Source: Shewanella woodyi ATCC 51908 (GTDB lineage: Bacteria; Pseudomonadota; Gammaproteobacteria; Enterobacterales; Shewanellaceae). From it: DNA of 64,000 nucleotides. Made by a program: the position numbers and the translations under genes. Shown piece after piece: positions 56,061 to 64,000 of this stretch. Positions within the stretch are counted from its first letter, which is position 1; the number at the start of each line of letters is the position of its first letter. Location: NCBI RefSeq assembly GCF_000019525.1, contig NC_010506.1:2728001-2792000 (forward strand), given 5' to 3'. The notes beneath the pieces are model-generated. The model did not search any database, was not told the origin of the DNA, and worked only from the letters and a program-made list of their open reading frames with translations.

Positions 56061-57272
56061 TTACTGTCTGTAACCATCCATAAAGTCACCAAATTCGGTG
56101 AGTGCTTTTTCAAGATCTTCTTTATGAGGCAGGAAGACCACTCGTAGATGATCCGGTTCTGGCCAATTAAAGGCGGTGCCATGAACCAAGAGTATTTTTT
56201 TCTCTTTGAGTAGATCCAGAACTAAACGTTCATCATCACGTATATTAAAGCGCTTATCTAACTTTGGAAACGCATACATGGCCCCCTTAGGGCATTTAAC
56301 GCTGATCCCAGGGATAGAGTTGAGCAATTCAACACAGGTGTCACGTTGGACTTTCAAACGTCCCTCATTGATCACTAGCTCATTGATACTCTGATATCCA
56401 CCCAGTGCAGTTTGAATGGCATGTTGATTTGGCACGTTAGCGCATAAACGCATTGATGCTAACATTTCTAAGCCTTCAATGTAGCTCTTAGCCGCTTTAA
56501 GGTTTCCTGACAACATCATCCAACCGACACGAAAACCAGCTGCGCGGTAAGATTTTGATAAGCCATTAAAGGTGACCGTTAAGATATCATCAGAGAGACT
56601 GGCTGCTGGCACATGCTGTGCTTCGTCATATAATATTTTGTCGTAGATCTCATCGGCAAATAGGATAAGGTGATGCTCTCTACAGATCTCGATCGCCTCA
56701 AGGAGCAGCTCTCTTGAGTAAACAGCTCCTGTGGGGTTATTGGGGTTAATCAGTACAAGAGCACGGGTTCTTGGAGTGATTTTAGCTCGAATATCATCTA
56801 GATCGGGAAACCAATCGGCTTCTTCATCACAACGGTAATGTTGTGCTTTACCGCCAGAAAGATTAACGGCTGCGGTCCATAGTGGGTAATCGGGTGAGGG
56901 GATCAGTACCTCATCGTCTGTATTGAGCAGCCCTTGCATCGCCATGACAATCAGCTCAGATACGCCATTGCCAATATAGACATCTTCAATATCAACTCCG
57001 AAGATACCTTGAGATTGATAATGCTGCACTATGGCCTTACGGGCAGAGAATAATCCTTTTGATTCACAATAGCCCTGAGCACTAGGTAAATTGAGGATAA
57101 CATCACGTACAATCTCCTCTGGCGCTTCAAAACCGAAAGGTGCAGGGTTACCAATATTGAGTTTTAGGATACGGTGGCCTTCATCTTCAAGGCGACGTGC
57201 TTCCTTGTGCACTGGGCCTCGGATGTCATAACAGACTGAATCTAATTTATTTGATTTGATAATTGGACGCAT
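56061..57272 (-). CDS. alaA: Glutamate-pyruvate aminotransferase AlaA
   Basis: AlaA makes alanine from pyruvate with glutamate, using pyridoxal phosphate. The 403-residue fold-type I enzyme matches E. coli AlaA through KLNIGNPAPFGFEAP, QGYCESKGLFSARKAI, INPNNPTGAVYS and the PLP lysine in FNGLSKSYRAAGFRVGWM. I use the ATG at 57272 (GAGG upstream); the TTG at 57278 would add two residues. It converges with the PilZ gene and stands alone. Confidence 0.95.
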   Translation of the reverse strand: MRPIIKSNKLDSVCYDIRGPVHKEARRLEDEGHRILKLNIGNPAPFGFEAPEEIVRDVILNLPSAQGYCESKGLFSARKAIVQHYQSQGIFGVDIEDVYIGNGVSELIVMAMQGLLNTDDEVLIPSPDYPLWTAAVNLSGGKAQHYRCDEEADWFPDLDDIRAKITPRTRALVLINPNNPTGAVYSRELLLEAIEICREHHLILFADEIYDKILYDEAQHVPAASLSDDILTVTFNGLSKSYRAAGFRVGWMMLSGNLKAAKSYIEGLEMLASMRLCANVPNQHAIQTALGGYQSINELVINEGRLKVQRDTCVELLNSIPGISVKCPKGAMYAFPKLDKRFNIRDDERLVLDLLKEKKILLVHGTAFNWPEPDHLRVVFLPHKEDLEKALTEFGDFMDGYRQ

Positions 57273-57278
57273 CCACAA

Positions 57279-57526
57279 CCTCTAAAATGCTAAGTCGGTT
57301 CAAGGTAAAATTCCAGCCGCACTTAGGTATTACTTATGTAGAGGGACAATAGCTAATTATGGTGTAATTGAGAAGTGCTTTACTGTGTTTATTACTGATT
57401 AATCCGACAATATCTTTAGATTATCTCTCTATAACTTAGCTATCAATAAAAGCTTTGTGGTTAAATATGCTTTTTTGCGGTTATTTTGCGGGTTTATGTT
57501 CTGATTCGGTGTGGGCTAGGGTATAA
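57279..57526. other. Region between alaA and the efp terminator
   Basis: About 250 bases that must contain the alaA promoter. I see no gene or repeat. Confidence 0.45.
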
Positions 57527-57554
57527 AAAAGCCAGTGGTGTCCACTGGCTTTTA
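57527..57554 (-). terminator. Terminator of efp
   Basis: AAAAGCCAGTGG pairs perfectly with CCACTGGCTTTT around a 4-base loop, 21 bases past the efp stop. Confidence 0.88.
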
Positions 57555-57575
57555 AACTGAATTTAATTAAATTCT

Positions 57576-58136
57576 TTAAACACGCTTTTTGAATTCACCG
57601 GTGCGAGTATCGATCTCAATCATATCACCGGTTTTAACGAAATCTGCAACGCTCAGAGTCGCACCACCAGAAACTGTGGCTGGCTTCATCACTTTACCAG
57701 AAGTATCACCGCGAGCAGATGGCTCCGTGTAAGTCACTTCACGAACGATAGTGGTAGGTAGTTCAACAGAGATAGCTTTACCTTCGTAGAAAGTTACCTG
57801 ACAAACCTCTTCCATGCCGTCGACGATATATGCCGATGCATCACCTAGGTTACCTGCTTCTACATCGTATTGGTTGTACTCTGCATCCATAAATACATAC
57901 ATAGGATCAGCGAAGTATGAGTAAGTACAATCAAGACGTTCCAGAATGATATCATCCATCTTGTCTTCACCTTTAAAGGTGGTTTCAGTACTTGAATCAA
58001 GTAATACGTTCTTTAGCTTCATTTTTACAATAGCAGCGTTACGGCCAGAACGAGTTGTTTCAGTTTTTTGTACAACCCATGGGCTGCCATCTAACATGAT
58101 CACGTTACCTGGACGGATTTCATGAGCAGTTTTCAT
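57576..58136 (-). CDS. efp: Elongation factor P, arginine type
   Basis: EF-P rescues ribosomes stalled at polyproline. The 186-residue three-domain protein has the loop sequence RSGRNAA, with Arg32 at the tip where E. coli has the beta-lysylated lysine. Arginine-type EF-P is rhamnosylated by EarP, and earP is the next gene upstream (44-base gap). The two genes thus form a self-contained modification unit. [11 protein letters not shown] at the C-terminus is typical. A clear terminator follows. Confidence 0.96.
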   Translation of the reverse strand: MKTAHEIRPGNVIMLDGSPWVVQKTETTRSGRNAAIVKMKLKNVLLDSSTETTFKGEDKMDDIILERLDCTYSYFADPMYVFMDAEYNQYDVEAGNLGDASAYIVDGMEEVCQVTFYEGKAISVELPTTIVREVTYTEPSARGDTSGKVMKPATVSGGATLSVADFVKTGDMIEIDTRTGEFKKRV

Positions 58137-58180
58137 TACACTATTTCCTATTTTTGGACTTTCTGTTTTAGAGCAGCATC

Positions 58181-59359
58181 TTAGCTATTTTTGACGAATT
58201 GAACCAGTCGAGAAGCAAGATCTGCGTCATTTAATGCGTTAACAGGCCATTCTCGTGCATGTTGCAGTAACGGTCTATTAACTGAATCTAGGTGTTGCCA
58301 CTGGGTTTTAACCCTGTTTTGTGCCCCTTGGTTAAAGGCTAAATTTAATGCTGACCAGTACTCGGCAATTTTAGGAGCAAGATTATCGCAGTAAACTTGC
58401 ATAAAAGCTTCTAATTTTACGAGATGGTAATCATCTTCTTGAGGATATATGTGCCAAATGAAAGGTCTAGCAGCCCATTGGGCCCTTAAAAATGAATCTT
58501 CGCCTCTGACAATATTAACATCACAGCTCCAGAGTAACTTATCAAACCCCTGTTGGTCTGTCATAGGTAAGATATGAATGGTTAGCTGCTTGTACTCATA
58601 GCGCTGTCCTGGTTGTATTAATTCGTATTGGATAGGGAGCAGATGAGATAGGCTATGTAAACTACGCCCTTTAGGGATAAGCAGGTGCACTTTTTTTTGC
58701 GCGTGTTGCCATAACTCACACAGCGCTGCTAATGCTTCAGTCTCATAACTGAATACACTGATGCACTGATCATCCTTATCGATACCTTGGAGTCCTAAAT
58801 GCTCAAATAGCGCCAGCTTGTTTTTGGGTGTTGCTTGCCACTGCTCACGCTCGGTAAACAGTGACTTTTCGCAGATAAGTCCACCTGTTTTATCGGTAAA
58901 GCCAGGGAAAAAGAAAAACTTTTTCAAACCACTTTTTTGTAATGAGGGAAGGGCATGACAGCCATCGACCCAAGCTTCTGCGCTGAGGTATTCCAGATTT
59001 AACCATAACGGTGGTGTTGCTTTAGTGTCCTTTTTCAGGGCTATCAAGGACTCAGTTACCTCCAAGGGAAGTTCACAGGCAAAGGCTTCAATGATGACAC
59101 TACCAGGGTCGAAAGTGATATCTAAAGGCGAACTCCACCTAAGTATATCAACACCGCAAAATTGTTGGCTGGTCAGTGATGGATCAAGTTCAGGTAAAAT
59201 ATGGGAAAAACTATGTAGATCATCAACCCAGAGTTTTATCTTAAGCTCGTATTCATGGGCCAGCTGTTTAGCTAAGCGCCAGGTAACACCAATGTCACCG
59301 TAATTGTCGACGACAGCGCAGAAGATATCCCAATGTTTATTGTCAGTTTCAGTGCTCAT
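58181..59359 (-). CDS. earP: EF-P arginine rhamnosyltransferase EarP
   Basis: EarP transfers rhamnose from dTDP-rhamnose to Arg32 of EF-P. The 392-residue protein is a GT-B glycosyltransferase (DUF2331): the N-terminal half has [23 protein letters not shown] with the catalytic Asp region, and the C-terminal half has [29 protein letters not shown], which contacts the sugar nucleotide. It is transcribed first and efp follows. The dTDP-rhamnose genes are not in the window. Confidence 0.95.
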   Translation of the reverse strand: MSTETDNKHWDIFCAVVDNYGDIGVTWRLAKQLAHEYELKIKLWVDDLHSFSHILPELDPSLTSQQFCGVDILRWSSPLDITFDPGSVIIEAFACELPLEVTESLIALKKDTKATPPLWLNLEYLSAEAWVDGCHALPSLQKSGLKKFFFFPGFTDKTGGLICEKSLFTEREQWQATPKNKLALFEHLGLQGIDKDDQCISVFSYETEALAALCELWQHAQKKVHLLIPKGRSLHSLSHLLPIQYELIQPGQRYEYKQLTIHILPMTDQQGFDKLLWSCDVNIVRGEDSFLRAQWAARPFIWHIYPQEDDYHLVKLEAFMQVYCDNLAPKIAEYWSALNLAFNQGAQNRVKTQWQHLDSVNRPLLQHAREWPVNALNDADLASRLVQFVKNS

Positions 59360-59392
59360 TAACGTCCAGTGCTTTATCTATTGGCTAAATAC

Positions 59393-59570
59393 TAAATTAA
59401 CATAAGTGCTCTGACCTCCATGGTCTAAAGCGTTCCATACGCTTATAGACATTCCCCATTTCCCTATGGGTCACTGGAGGAAATGTCTTCAAGATGTCTG
59501 GAGCATCTAAGACCTGACACAAAGTAAATTTATATCCATCCATGGTAAATTTACATAAGTGTTCCAGACA
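59393..59570. repeat. Intergenic repeat region between earP and fldA
   Basis: Two similar blocks bound this stretch: AAATTAACATAAGTGCTCTGAC near 59394 and AAATTTACATAAGTGTTCCAGAC near 59547. Between them are a small inverted repeat (TAAAGCG / CGCTTA) and internal half-repeats such as ATGTCTTC...ATGTCTGG. No gene is present. It may be a non-coding repeat element, but one copy cannot prove that. Confidence 0.45.
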
Positions 59571-59571
59571 C

Positions 59572-59599
59572 AAAAAAGCGGCATTAAGCCGCTTTTTTG
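59572..59599. terminator. Terminator of fldA
   Basis: AAAAAAGCGGC pairs with GCCGCTTTTTT around ATTAA, about 26 bases past the fldA stop; usable from either side. Confidence 0.88.
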
Positions 59600-59624
59600 T
59601 GATTATCCGTGCTTCTAAAGAAGA

Positions 59625-60152
59625 TTAATCTTCAAGTTCAGCTAGGCACATCTCTTCATGGATCTGTTTAACCCAAGCGTCAACACGCTCTTCAGTTAGC
59701 TCTGGTTGACGATCTTCATCAATACCTAAGCCCACAAAGTGCTTGTCATCCACAAGGCCTTTAGATGCTTCGAAATCATAGCCTTCAGTTGGCCAATGAC
59801 CGATAACAATACCGCCACGGGCTTCAACTATCTCATTAACCATGCCCATAGCATCAAGGAAGTACTCGGCGTAGTCTTCTTGATCGCCGCAACCAAAAAT
59901 GGCGACGAGCTTATCTTCAAAGTTGATCTGTTCAAGCTCAGGGAAAAAGTCATCCCAGTCACACTGAGCTTCACCGTAATACCAGGTAGGGATACCAAAA
60001 AGAAGAAGGTCATACTCTTGTATCTGTTCTTTTGTACTCTTCGCGATGTCTTTAACATCGATCATCTTTTTGCCCAGTTTTTTCTGGATCATCTTGGCGA
60101 CGGCTTCAGTATTACCTGTATCGCTACCGAAAAAAAGACCTACAGTTGCCAT
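59625..60152 (-). CDS. fldA: Flavodoxin
   Basis: The 175-residue FMN protein is a low-potential electron carrier in the cytoplasm. The phosphate-binding loop GSDTGNTEAVA (residues 9-19) and the flavin loops PTWYYGEAQCDW and FGCGDQEDYAEYF are conserved as in long-chain FldA. It is the last gene of the ybfF-DUF2788-ybfE-fldA block, a common arrangement downstream of seqA in gammaproteobacteria. Confidence 0.95.
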   Translation of the reverse strand: MATVGLFFGSDTGNTEAVAKMIQKKLGKKMIDVKDIAKSTKEQIQEYDLLLFGIPTWYYGEAQCDWDDFFPELEQINFEDKLVAIFGCGDQEDYAEYFLDAMGMVNEIVEARGGIVIGHWPTEGYDFEASKGLVDDKHFVGLGIDEDRQPELTEERVDAWVKQIHEEMCLAELED

Positions 60153-60201
60153 TGTCTTTCCTATATCTAATTAGCAGTGTTTGTTATCGTTATCAGAAGG
60201 G

Positions 60202-60474
60202 TTAAGAGTTAACCTGATTCTGCAATATCAATTCGATTAATTGGCTTCGACTAATTTTACTGGCCAAAGCCTTTTCATTCAAGGCGTCATACAAATCTTG
60301 TGACACCTTTAACTCTATTCGTTTTAATCCGTTAGCTTTATCACGTTGGATCTGATTTCGCTTATTGACCTTTAATTGCTGGTCTCTAGGTAGCGGATTA
60401 CTTCTAGGACGACCACGTCGTTTCTCTGTTGCGAACAGATCAATTGTGGTTCTGTCTGATGTTTCTTTAGCCAT
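60202..60474 (-). CDS. ybfE: LexA-regulated protein YbfE family
   Basis: The 90-residue protein has an N-terminal basic region with an AT-hook-like RRGRPRSNP (about residues 19-27) and a C-terminal ribbon-helix-helix-like segment (KRIELKVSQDLYDALNEKALASKISRSQLIELIL). It is named for LexA control in E. coli, but I find no convincing SOS box here. It probably binds DNA. It lies between DUF2788 and fldA on one strand, 11 bases after DUF2788. Confidence 0.85.
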   Translation of the reverse strand: MAKETSDRTTIDLFATEKRRGRPRSNPLPRDQQLKVNKRNQIQRDKANGLKRIELKVSQDLYDALNEKALASKISRSQLIELILQNQVNS

Positions 60475-60485
60475 TTAATCAATGT

Positions 60486-60707
60486 TTAACCAATGCCTGA
60501 GCCTTCCCAGAACATCTGTATTAATCCCTTTGCAATAAACCCGGCACAGCCGAGAAATAACACAAGCCAAACGATGTTACGGCCAAATTTAGGGACATTG
60601 CCCTGTTTTAGCACATCTCGTATGGCCATACCGATAAAGAAAAAGATCGCTGCGAAAAATAGGTTTAGACCTAACGCTTCGATCTGTTCCATATACTGAG
60701 ATAACAT
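60486..60707 (-). CDS. DUF2788 small membrane protein
   Basis: The 73-residue protein has two membrane helices (about residues 12-30 and 42-62; LNLFFAAIFFFIGMAI, IVWLVLFLGCAGFIAKGLIQMF) and belongs to DUF2788. Function is unknown. The ATG has GAGGAG upstream. Two decayed copies of this gene's start and ribosome-site region lie directly upstream (see repeat entry). Confidence 0.85.
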   Translation of the reverse strand: MLSQYMEQIEALGLNLFFAAIFFFIGMAIRDVLKQGNVPKFGRNIVWLVLFLGCAGFIAKGLIQMFWEGSGIG

Positions 60708-60900
60708 CTGCGCTCCTCAGGCCAAAAAGTGTCGAGGTATATAGTGCGAGAGCTAATGCTGGGTTCTGCCCTATATGCCGAGATAACATTTCAAGCATCT
60801 TTAGGCTCAAAAAGTATCGTGATTTATAGTTGGGGAGCTTTATGCTCAGTGCCACCTACATACTCAGAGATAACAATTCAAGCTTCTTCTGGCTTAAAAG
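60698..60900. repeat. Decayed tandem repeat of the DUF2788 gene's 5' end
   Basis: Three degenerate units of 82-87 bases begin with GAGATAAC at 60698, 60780 and 60867. Each continues with a C/T-rich stretch, then GGC-T/C-AAAA and related blocks. The first unit contains the functional start codon and ribosome site of the DUF2788 gene, and the other two are mutated copies. Together they fill most of the gap to ybfF. Confidence 0.65.
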
Positions 60901-60960
60901 AGGCGCGAATATATCATAGATGACACGTGTCTGCTATATCCTAAAATGTCTAAAACTTGA

Positions 60961-61740
60961 TTATTTACTTTCATGTTTTTGAATGAACTCAGACACGATC
61001 CGATTGAAAATGACGGGTTTTTGAGCGTGTAGCCAGTGACCAGCTCCCTCAATCGTTTTAGCTTGTACGTTCGGAAATTGGGCCATTATGGCTGCTCTAT
61101 GCGAAGCGGTAACATAGTCAGAGTCACCGCCACGTATAAATAAGCTAGGACCTGTGTAACGCTCTTTTGCCGGAATAGTGTTGTTGTACCAAGCGATCAT
61201 ATCAGGGTAACAATCGAGCAAGCCTGACAGGTTCATCTTCCACTTAAAGCTCGTTTCATCACGGGTGAGATTTTTTAGTAGGAACTGCGCTGTTCCTGCA
61301 TCGATCCCCGATGCAGTCAGAGAGTTAAGTGCTTGAGCGCGACTTTCAAGTTGGCTTAGGTCAACATTTTGCAATGCATCAAATACATCACTGTGTCGGT
61401 TTTGGTAGCTGACAGGGGCAATATCGGCAGCGATTAAACTGGCGATCCTATCTGGATATGAAAGTGCTGTAGCCATGGCAATTTTCCCGCCCATGGAGTG
61501 ACCGACAAGGTGTGCTTTCTCTATTGAAAGCTCATCCATCAACTCTATCATGGCCTTAGCTAATGCTGGGTAATTCATCGTAGGCCAATGGGGACTCAGG
61601 CCATGATTTGGCACATCAACACGAATAACCTGATTGTGCGACTCTAGGCTATTACTTAAGTTTTTTAAGTTGTCTAAATTGCCAAATAGGCCGTGGATTA
61701 AGATCACTGCGGGACCTTGACCTGTTGAGGTGTAGTTCAT
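60961..61740 (-). CDS. ybfF: Esterase YbfF family alpha/beta hydrolase
   Basis: The 259-residue cytoplasmic hydrolase has the oxyanion region LIHGLFGNLDNL, nucleophile Ser in LVGHSMGGKIAM, and His near the C-terminus in IEGAGHWLHAQKP. YbfF esterases act on short acyl esters including acyl-CoA and palmitoyl substrates in E. coli. It is divergent from seqA, as in other gammaproteobacteria, and precedes the DUF2788 gene. Confidence 0.92.
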   Translation of the reverse strand: MNYTSTGQGPAVILIHGLFGNLDNLKNLSNSLESHNQVIRVDVPNHGLSPHWPTMNYPALAKAMIELMDELSIEKAHLVGHSMGGKIAMATALSYPDRIASLIAADIAPVSYQNRHSDVFDALQNVDLSQLESRAQALNSLTASGIDAGTAQFLLKNLTRDETSFKWKMNLSGLLDCYPDMIAWYNNTIPAKERYTGPSLFIRGGDSDYVTASHRAAIMAQFPNVQAKTIEGAGHWLHAQKPVIFNRIVSEFIQKHESK

Positions 61741-62034
61741 GTAAACCTATTAAAGCGTAAGGAGGTCAGATATTGTGCCTCATCTCAGTCATTGACATCA
61801 AGATTGAAAGTCGTCAGCTCTCTTTACTGTTTTGATTTTAGACAAACAGTGTCTTTTCTTCTATCTAATGAGCAAGTATTTCAAAATTGAGAGAAAGGGT
61901 CTTTATTATAAGGCTAAAGATGGCATACACTTGTGAAACGATCGGATGACAATAAAAATGATCGAATTACTATTTCTTTCCATAAAGTGAGTTTATGGTT
62001 TGGGGCAAACATTTCTAGTAAGGAAGATGAACGC

Positions 62035-62574
62035 ATGAAATATATAGAGGTTGATGAAGAGTTATATCGCCTTATTGCCAGTAAGACTGAAAGGATCGGC
62101 GAGAGTGCTTCTGAAATCTTACGTCGACTCCTTGGTTTGGAAGTGGAAGCATCGGCAACGCAAGAGAAAGATGAGCCCGAGGTGATTAGCCAACCCGGTT
62201 TAGAAGAGACGGCAGATGTTGAAGATAAGCCAAGATTTATCGACCTTCATTCAAGCATCAATAAAGAGGAGTTAGCGGCGGCAAAAGGTGCCGTTGGACG
62301 TTTCCTGTTTATCCTTGAAGCTGTCTATTTGGCTTCGCCTGAGCAGTTTGCACAAGTACTTAAGATTAAAGGTCGTGACAGACTCTATTTTGCCACATCA
62401 AAACAATCTCTGTTAAAAGCCAGTAAATCAGCAAATCCAAAAGAGATTGGCCAAAGTGGTTACTGGGTAACGACAAATAATAACACCGCTAAAAAGCGTA
62501 CGATTTTGACAGAAGTTTTGCACCAATACGGCACTGTAGAGGCGCAAATTGAGTCAATCACTCGCAATATTTAA
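62035..62574 (+). CDS. seqA: Replication-initiation regulator SeqA
   Basis: SeqA binds hemimethylated GATC and prevents premature re-initiation at oriC. The protein from the ATG at 62035 has 179 residues: an N-terminal oligomerisation helix (MKYIEVDEELYRLIASKTER, close to E. coli SeqA) and a C-terminal DNA-binding domain (RFLFILEAVYL, GRDRLYFATSKQSLL, TNNNTAKKRTIL). The reading frame extends upstream to 61933, but that part has no ribosome site and does not resemble SeqA, whereas AGGAAGA precedes 62035. pgm follows in the order seen in E. coli. Confidence 0.95.
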   Translation: MKYIEVDEELYRLIASKTERIGESASEILRRLLGLEVEASATQEKDEPEVISQPGLEETADVEDKPRFIDLHSSINKEELAAAKGAVGRFLFILEAVYLASPEQFAQVLKIKGRDRLYFATSKQSLLKASKSANPKEIGQSGYWVTTNNNTAKKRTILTEVLHQYGTVEAQIESITRNI

Positions 62575-62633
62575 GCGGTAATTAGATACAGCAAGATTTA
62601 GAGTGTTATTTTTTAGTTGAGAGAAAGGGGACA

Positions 62634-64000
62634 GTGTTGGCCATTCATGAACGTGCAGGGCAGGTAGCTTTACAAAAGGATTTGGTGAATATTCCAAAGT
62701 TGATGAGTCACTATTATCGGTTAACGCCAGATAGCAAGATAGACACTCAAAAAGTCACTTTTGGTACATCAGGGCACAGAGGCTGCGCCTTATCGCGAAG
62801 TTTTAATGAGCAACACATTCTTGCAATCGTGCAAGCCGTTGTCGATTACCGTTCAGGTGCAGGGATCACAGGAGCCCTTTATCTAGGCATAGACACACAC
62901 GCGTTATCTCAAGCTGCATTTATTACGGCGATTGAAGTACTGGTGGCTAATCATGTGCAGGTCATTGTTCATAAAGATGATGGCTTTACACCGACCCCTG
63001 TTGTCTCCCATGGGATCATTACGGCTAATAAGCACAGTGAAATACTTGCTGATGGGTTAATTATTACACCATCACACAATCCACCACAAGATGGCGGTAT
63101 TAAGTATAACCCCCCTCATGGTGGTCCAGCAGAGGGTGAGATCACCCAGTGGATTGAAGATAGAGCCAATCATTATCTTGCACAGAATTTAGCAGGGGTT
63201 AATCGCCTTGATTACACCCAATCTATGCAGAGTCATTTAGTTCAAGAGGTGGATTTAATCGCACCTTATGTTGATGATCTAATTAATGTTATTGATATGG
63301 ATTCCATCAAGAAAGCAAAAGTGAGATTGGGCGTTGATCCACTTGGAGGCTCAGGGATCCATTATTGGGCAGAAATCGCTAAACGCTACGACCTTGACAT
63401 TACGTTAGTGAACAAGAGTATTGATCCAAGTTTTGGATTTATGCCGCTGGATAAAGATGGCAAGATCCGCATGGATTGCTCATCTCCCTACGCGATGTCT
63501 GTTTTATTAAAGCACAAAGACAATTTTGACCTATGTGTAGGTAATGATCCTGACTACGATCGCCATGGCATCGTTTGCCCAGGCTCTGGCCTAATGAATC
63601 CAAATCACTTCTTAGCGGTGGCCATTGACTATCTGGTAACCCATAGACCTCAGTGGTCTAAATCCTTAGTGATTGGTAAAACGTTAGTTTCTAGTGCCAT
63701 GATAGATAAGGTGTGTGAACAACATCAACGTGTGATGAGTGAAGTTCCTGTTGGGTTTAAGTGGTTTGTTGATGGTTTAGCGCAGTCGACCTTTGCTTTT
63801 GGTGGCGAAGAGAGTGCTGGTGCGGCTTTTTTACGACGTGATGGCACCACTTGGTGTACCGATAAAGATGGCTTTATTTTAGCCTTACTGGCCGCAGAAA
63901 TGTTGGCAGTCACCGGTAAAACACCTGCAGAGCGTTATGATGAGCTGGTTGAACTTCATGGTGAGAGCTTTTATACCCGCGTAGATAGCCCTGTTACAGC
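62634..64000 (+). CDS. pgm: Phosphoglucomutase (partial, cut by the window end)
   Basis: Pgm interconverts glucose 1- and 6-phosphate. About 455 of the expected 546 or so residues are present. The N-terminus (AIHERAGQVALQKDL) and the phosphoserine loop TPSHNPPQDGGIKYNPP, plus the metal loop GNDPDYDRHG, are typical of the E. coli-type alpha-D-phosphohexomutase. The start may be GTG at 62634 or TTG at 62637, the latter matching E. coli exactly; AGAAAGGGG precedes both. It is 59 bases after seqA on the same strand, so the genes are probably cotranscribed. The 3' end lies beyond the window. Confidence 0.95.
   Translation, partial: MLAIHERAGQVALQKDLVNIPKLMSHYYRLTPDSKIDTQKVTFGTSGHRGCALSRSFNEQHILAIVQAVVDYRSGAGITGALYLGIDTHALSQAAFITAIEVLVANHVQVIVHKDDGFTPTPVVSHGIITANKHSEILADGLIITPSHNPPQDGGIKYNPPHGGPAEGEITQWIEDRANHYLAQNLAGVNRLDYTQSMQSHLVQEVDLIAPYVDDLINVIDMDSIKKAKVRLGVDPLGGSGIHYWAEIAKRYDLDITLVNKSIDPSFGFMPLDKDGKIRMDCSSPYAMSVLLKHKDNFDLCVGNDPDYDRHGIVCPGSGLMNPNHFLAVAIDYLVTHRPQWSKSLVIGKTLVSSAMIDKVCEQHQRVMSEVPVGFKWFVDGLAQSTFAFGGEESAGAAFLRRDGTTWCTDKDGFILALLAAEMLAVTGKTPAERYDELVELHGESFYTRVDSPVT

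Noticed and set aside
61933..62034. N-terminal extension of SeqA by 34 residues
   Set aside because: The extension has no ribosome site and does not resemble any SeqA; the ATG at 62035 matches E. coli SeqA.
1..64000. CRISPR arrays, tRNA or rRNA genes, prophage
   Set aside because: Scanning intergenic regions showed no regular spaced repeats, cloverleaf-like segments or phage structural genes.

Overview
The window reads as chromosomal DNA of a marine gammaproteobacterium, most likely Shewanella or a close relative. The reasons are the seqA-ybfF-DUF2788-ybfE-fldA block, an arginine-type EF-P next to earP, a long-form isocitrate lyase beside malate synthase G, AdhE, a class I fumarase, and the many marC/alaA/yfbR-type genes. 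The genus is an inference, because no rRNA or tRNA lies in the window. Coding density is high, and the only recognisable insertion sequence is one IS200-type element.

Layout. 1-12.4 kb holds housekeeping and small accessory genes: asnS, a CoA-type Nudix hydrolase, pabB, class I fumarase, a secreted S9 peptidase, a DUF2157/GDYXXLXY membrane pair, a P-loop kinase, yjjG and an EamA transporter. 12.4-18.5 kb holds the glyoxylate shunt (aceA and aceB) with a LysR gene between them, followed by the IS200-type element. 18.5-25.6 kb holds small hypotheticals, adhE, a 270-bp MITE-like repeat, marC and a DUF3422 gene. 25.9-49.3 kb is a large PQQ-dependent alcohol-oxidation region. 49.4-64 kb holds a large TonB-dependent receptor, dgt, yfbR, a PilZ protein, alaA, efp/earP, fldA, ybfE, DUF2788, ybfF, seqA and a pgm cut by the window end.

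The centrepiece is the PQQ region. It contains a porin, an ErbR-like response regulator, a PAS hybrid kinase (NahK/ErcS'-like) overlapping a FIST-domain (NosP-like) gene, and complete pqqABCDE plus an M16 peptidase gene. It also has a NosR-like flavin/iron-sulphur membrane protein, exaC aldehyde dehydrogenase, a PQQ alcohol dehydrogenase with the extra aspartate diagnostic of lanthanide-dependent enzymes, a MoxJ/XoxJ-like binding protein and a cytochrome c. A divergent operon carries an SBP, a beta-propeller, ABC ATPase and permease, and an aminopeptidase. As a working model, alcohols are oxidised in the periplasm by the PQQ enzyme, electrons leave through cytochrome c, the aldehyde is oxidised by ExaC, and the resulting acetate can feed the glyoxylate shunt 25 kb away.

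The tiny pqqA gene and the truncated pgm were found by reading the sequence directly. Several starts were moved on the basis of ribosome binding sites and family N-termini (fumA, pabB, yfbR, alaA, seqA, the cytochrome, the beta-propeller, the TonB receptor, the kinase, PilZ).
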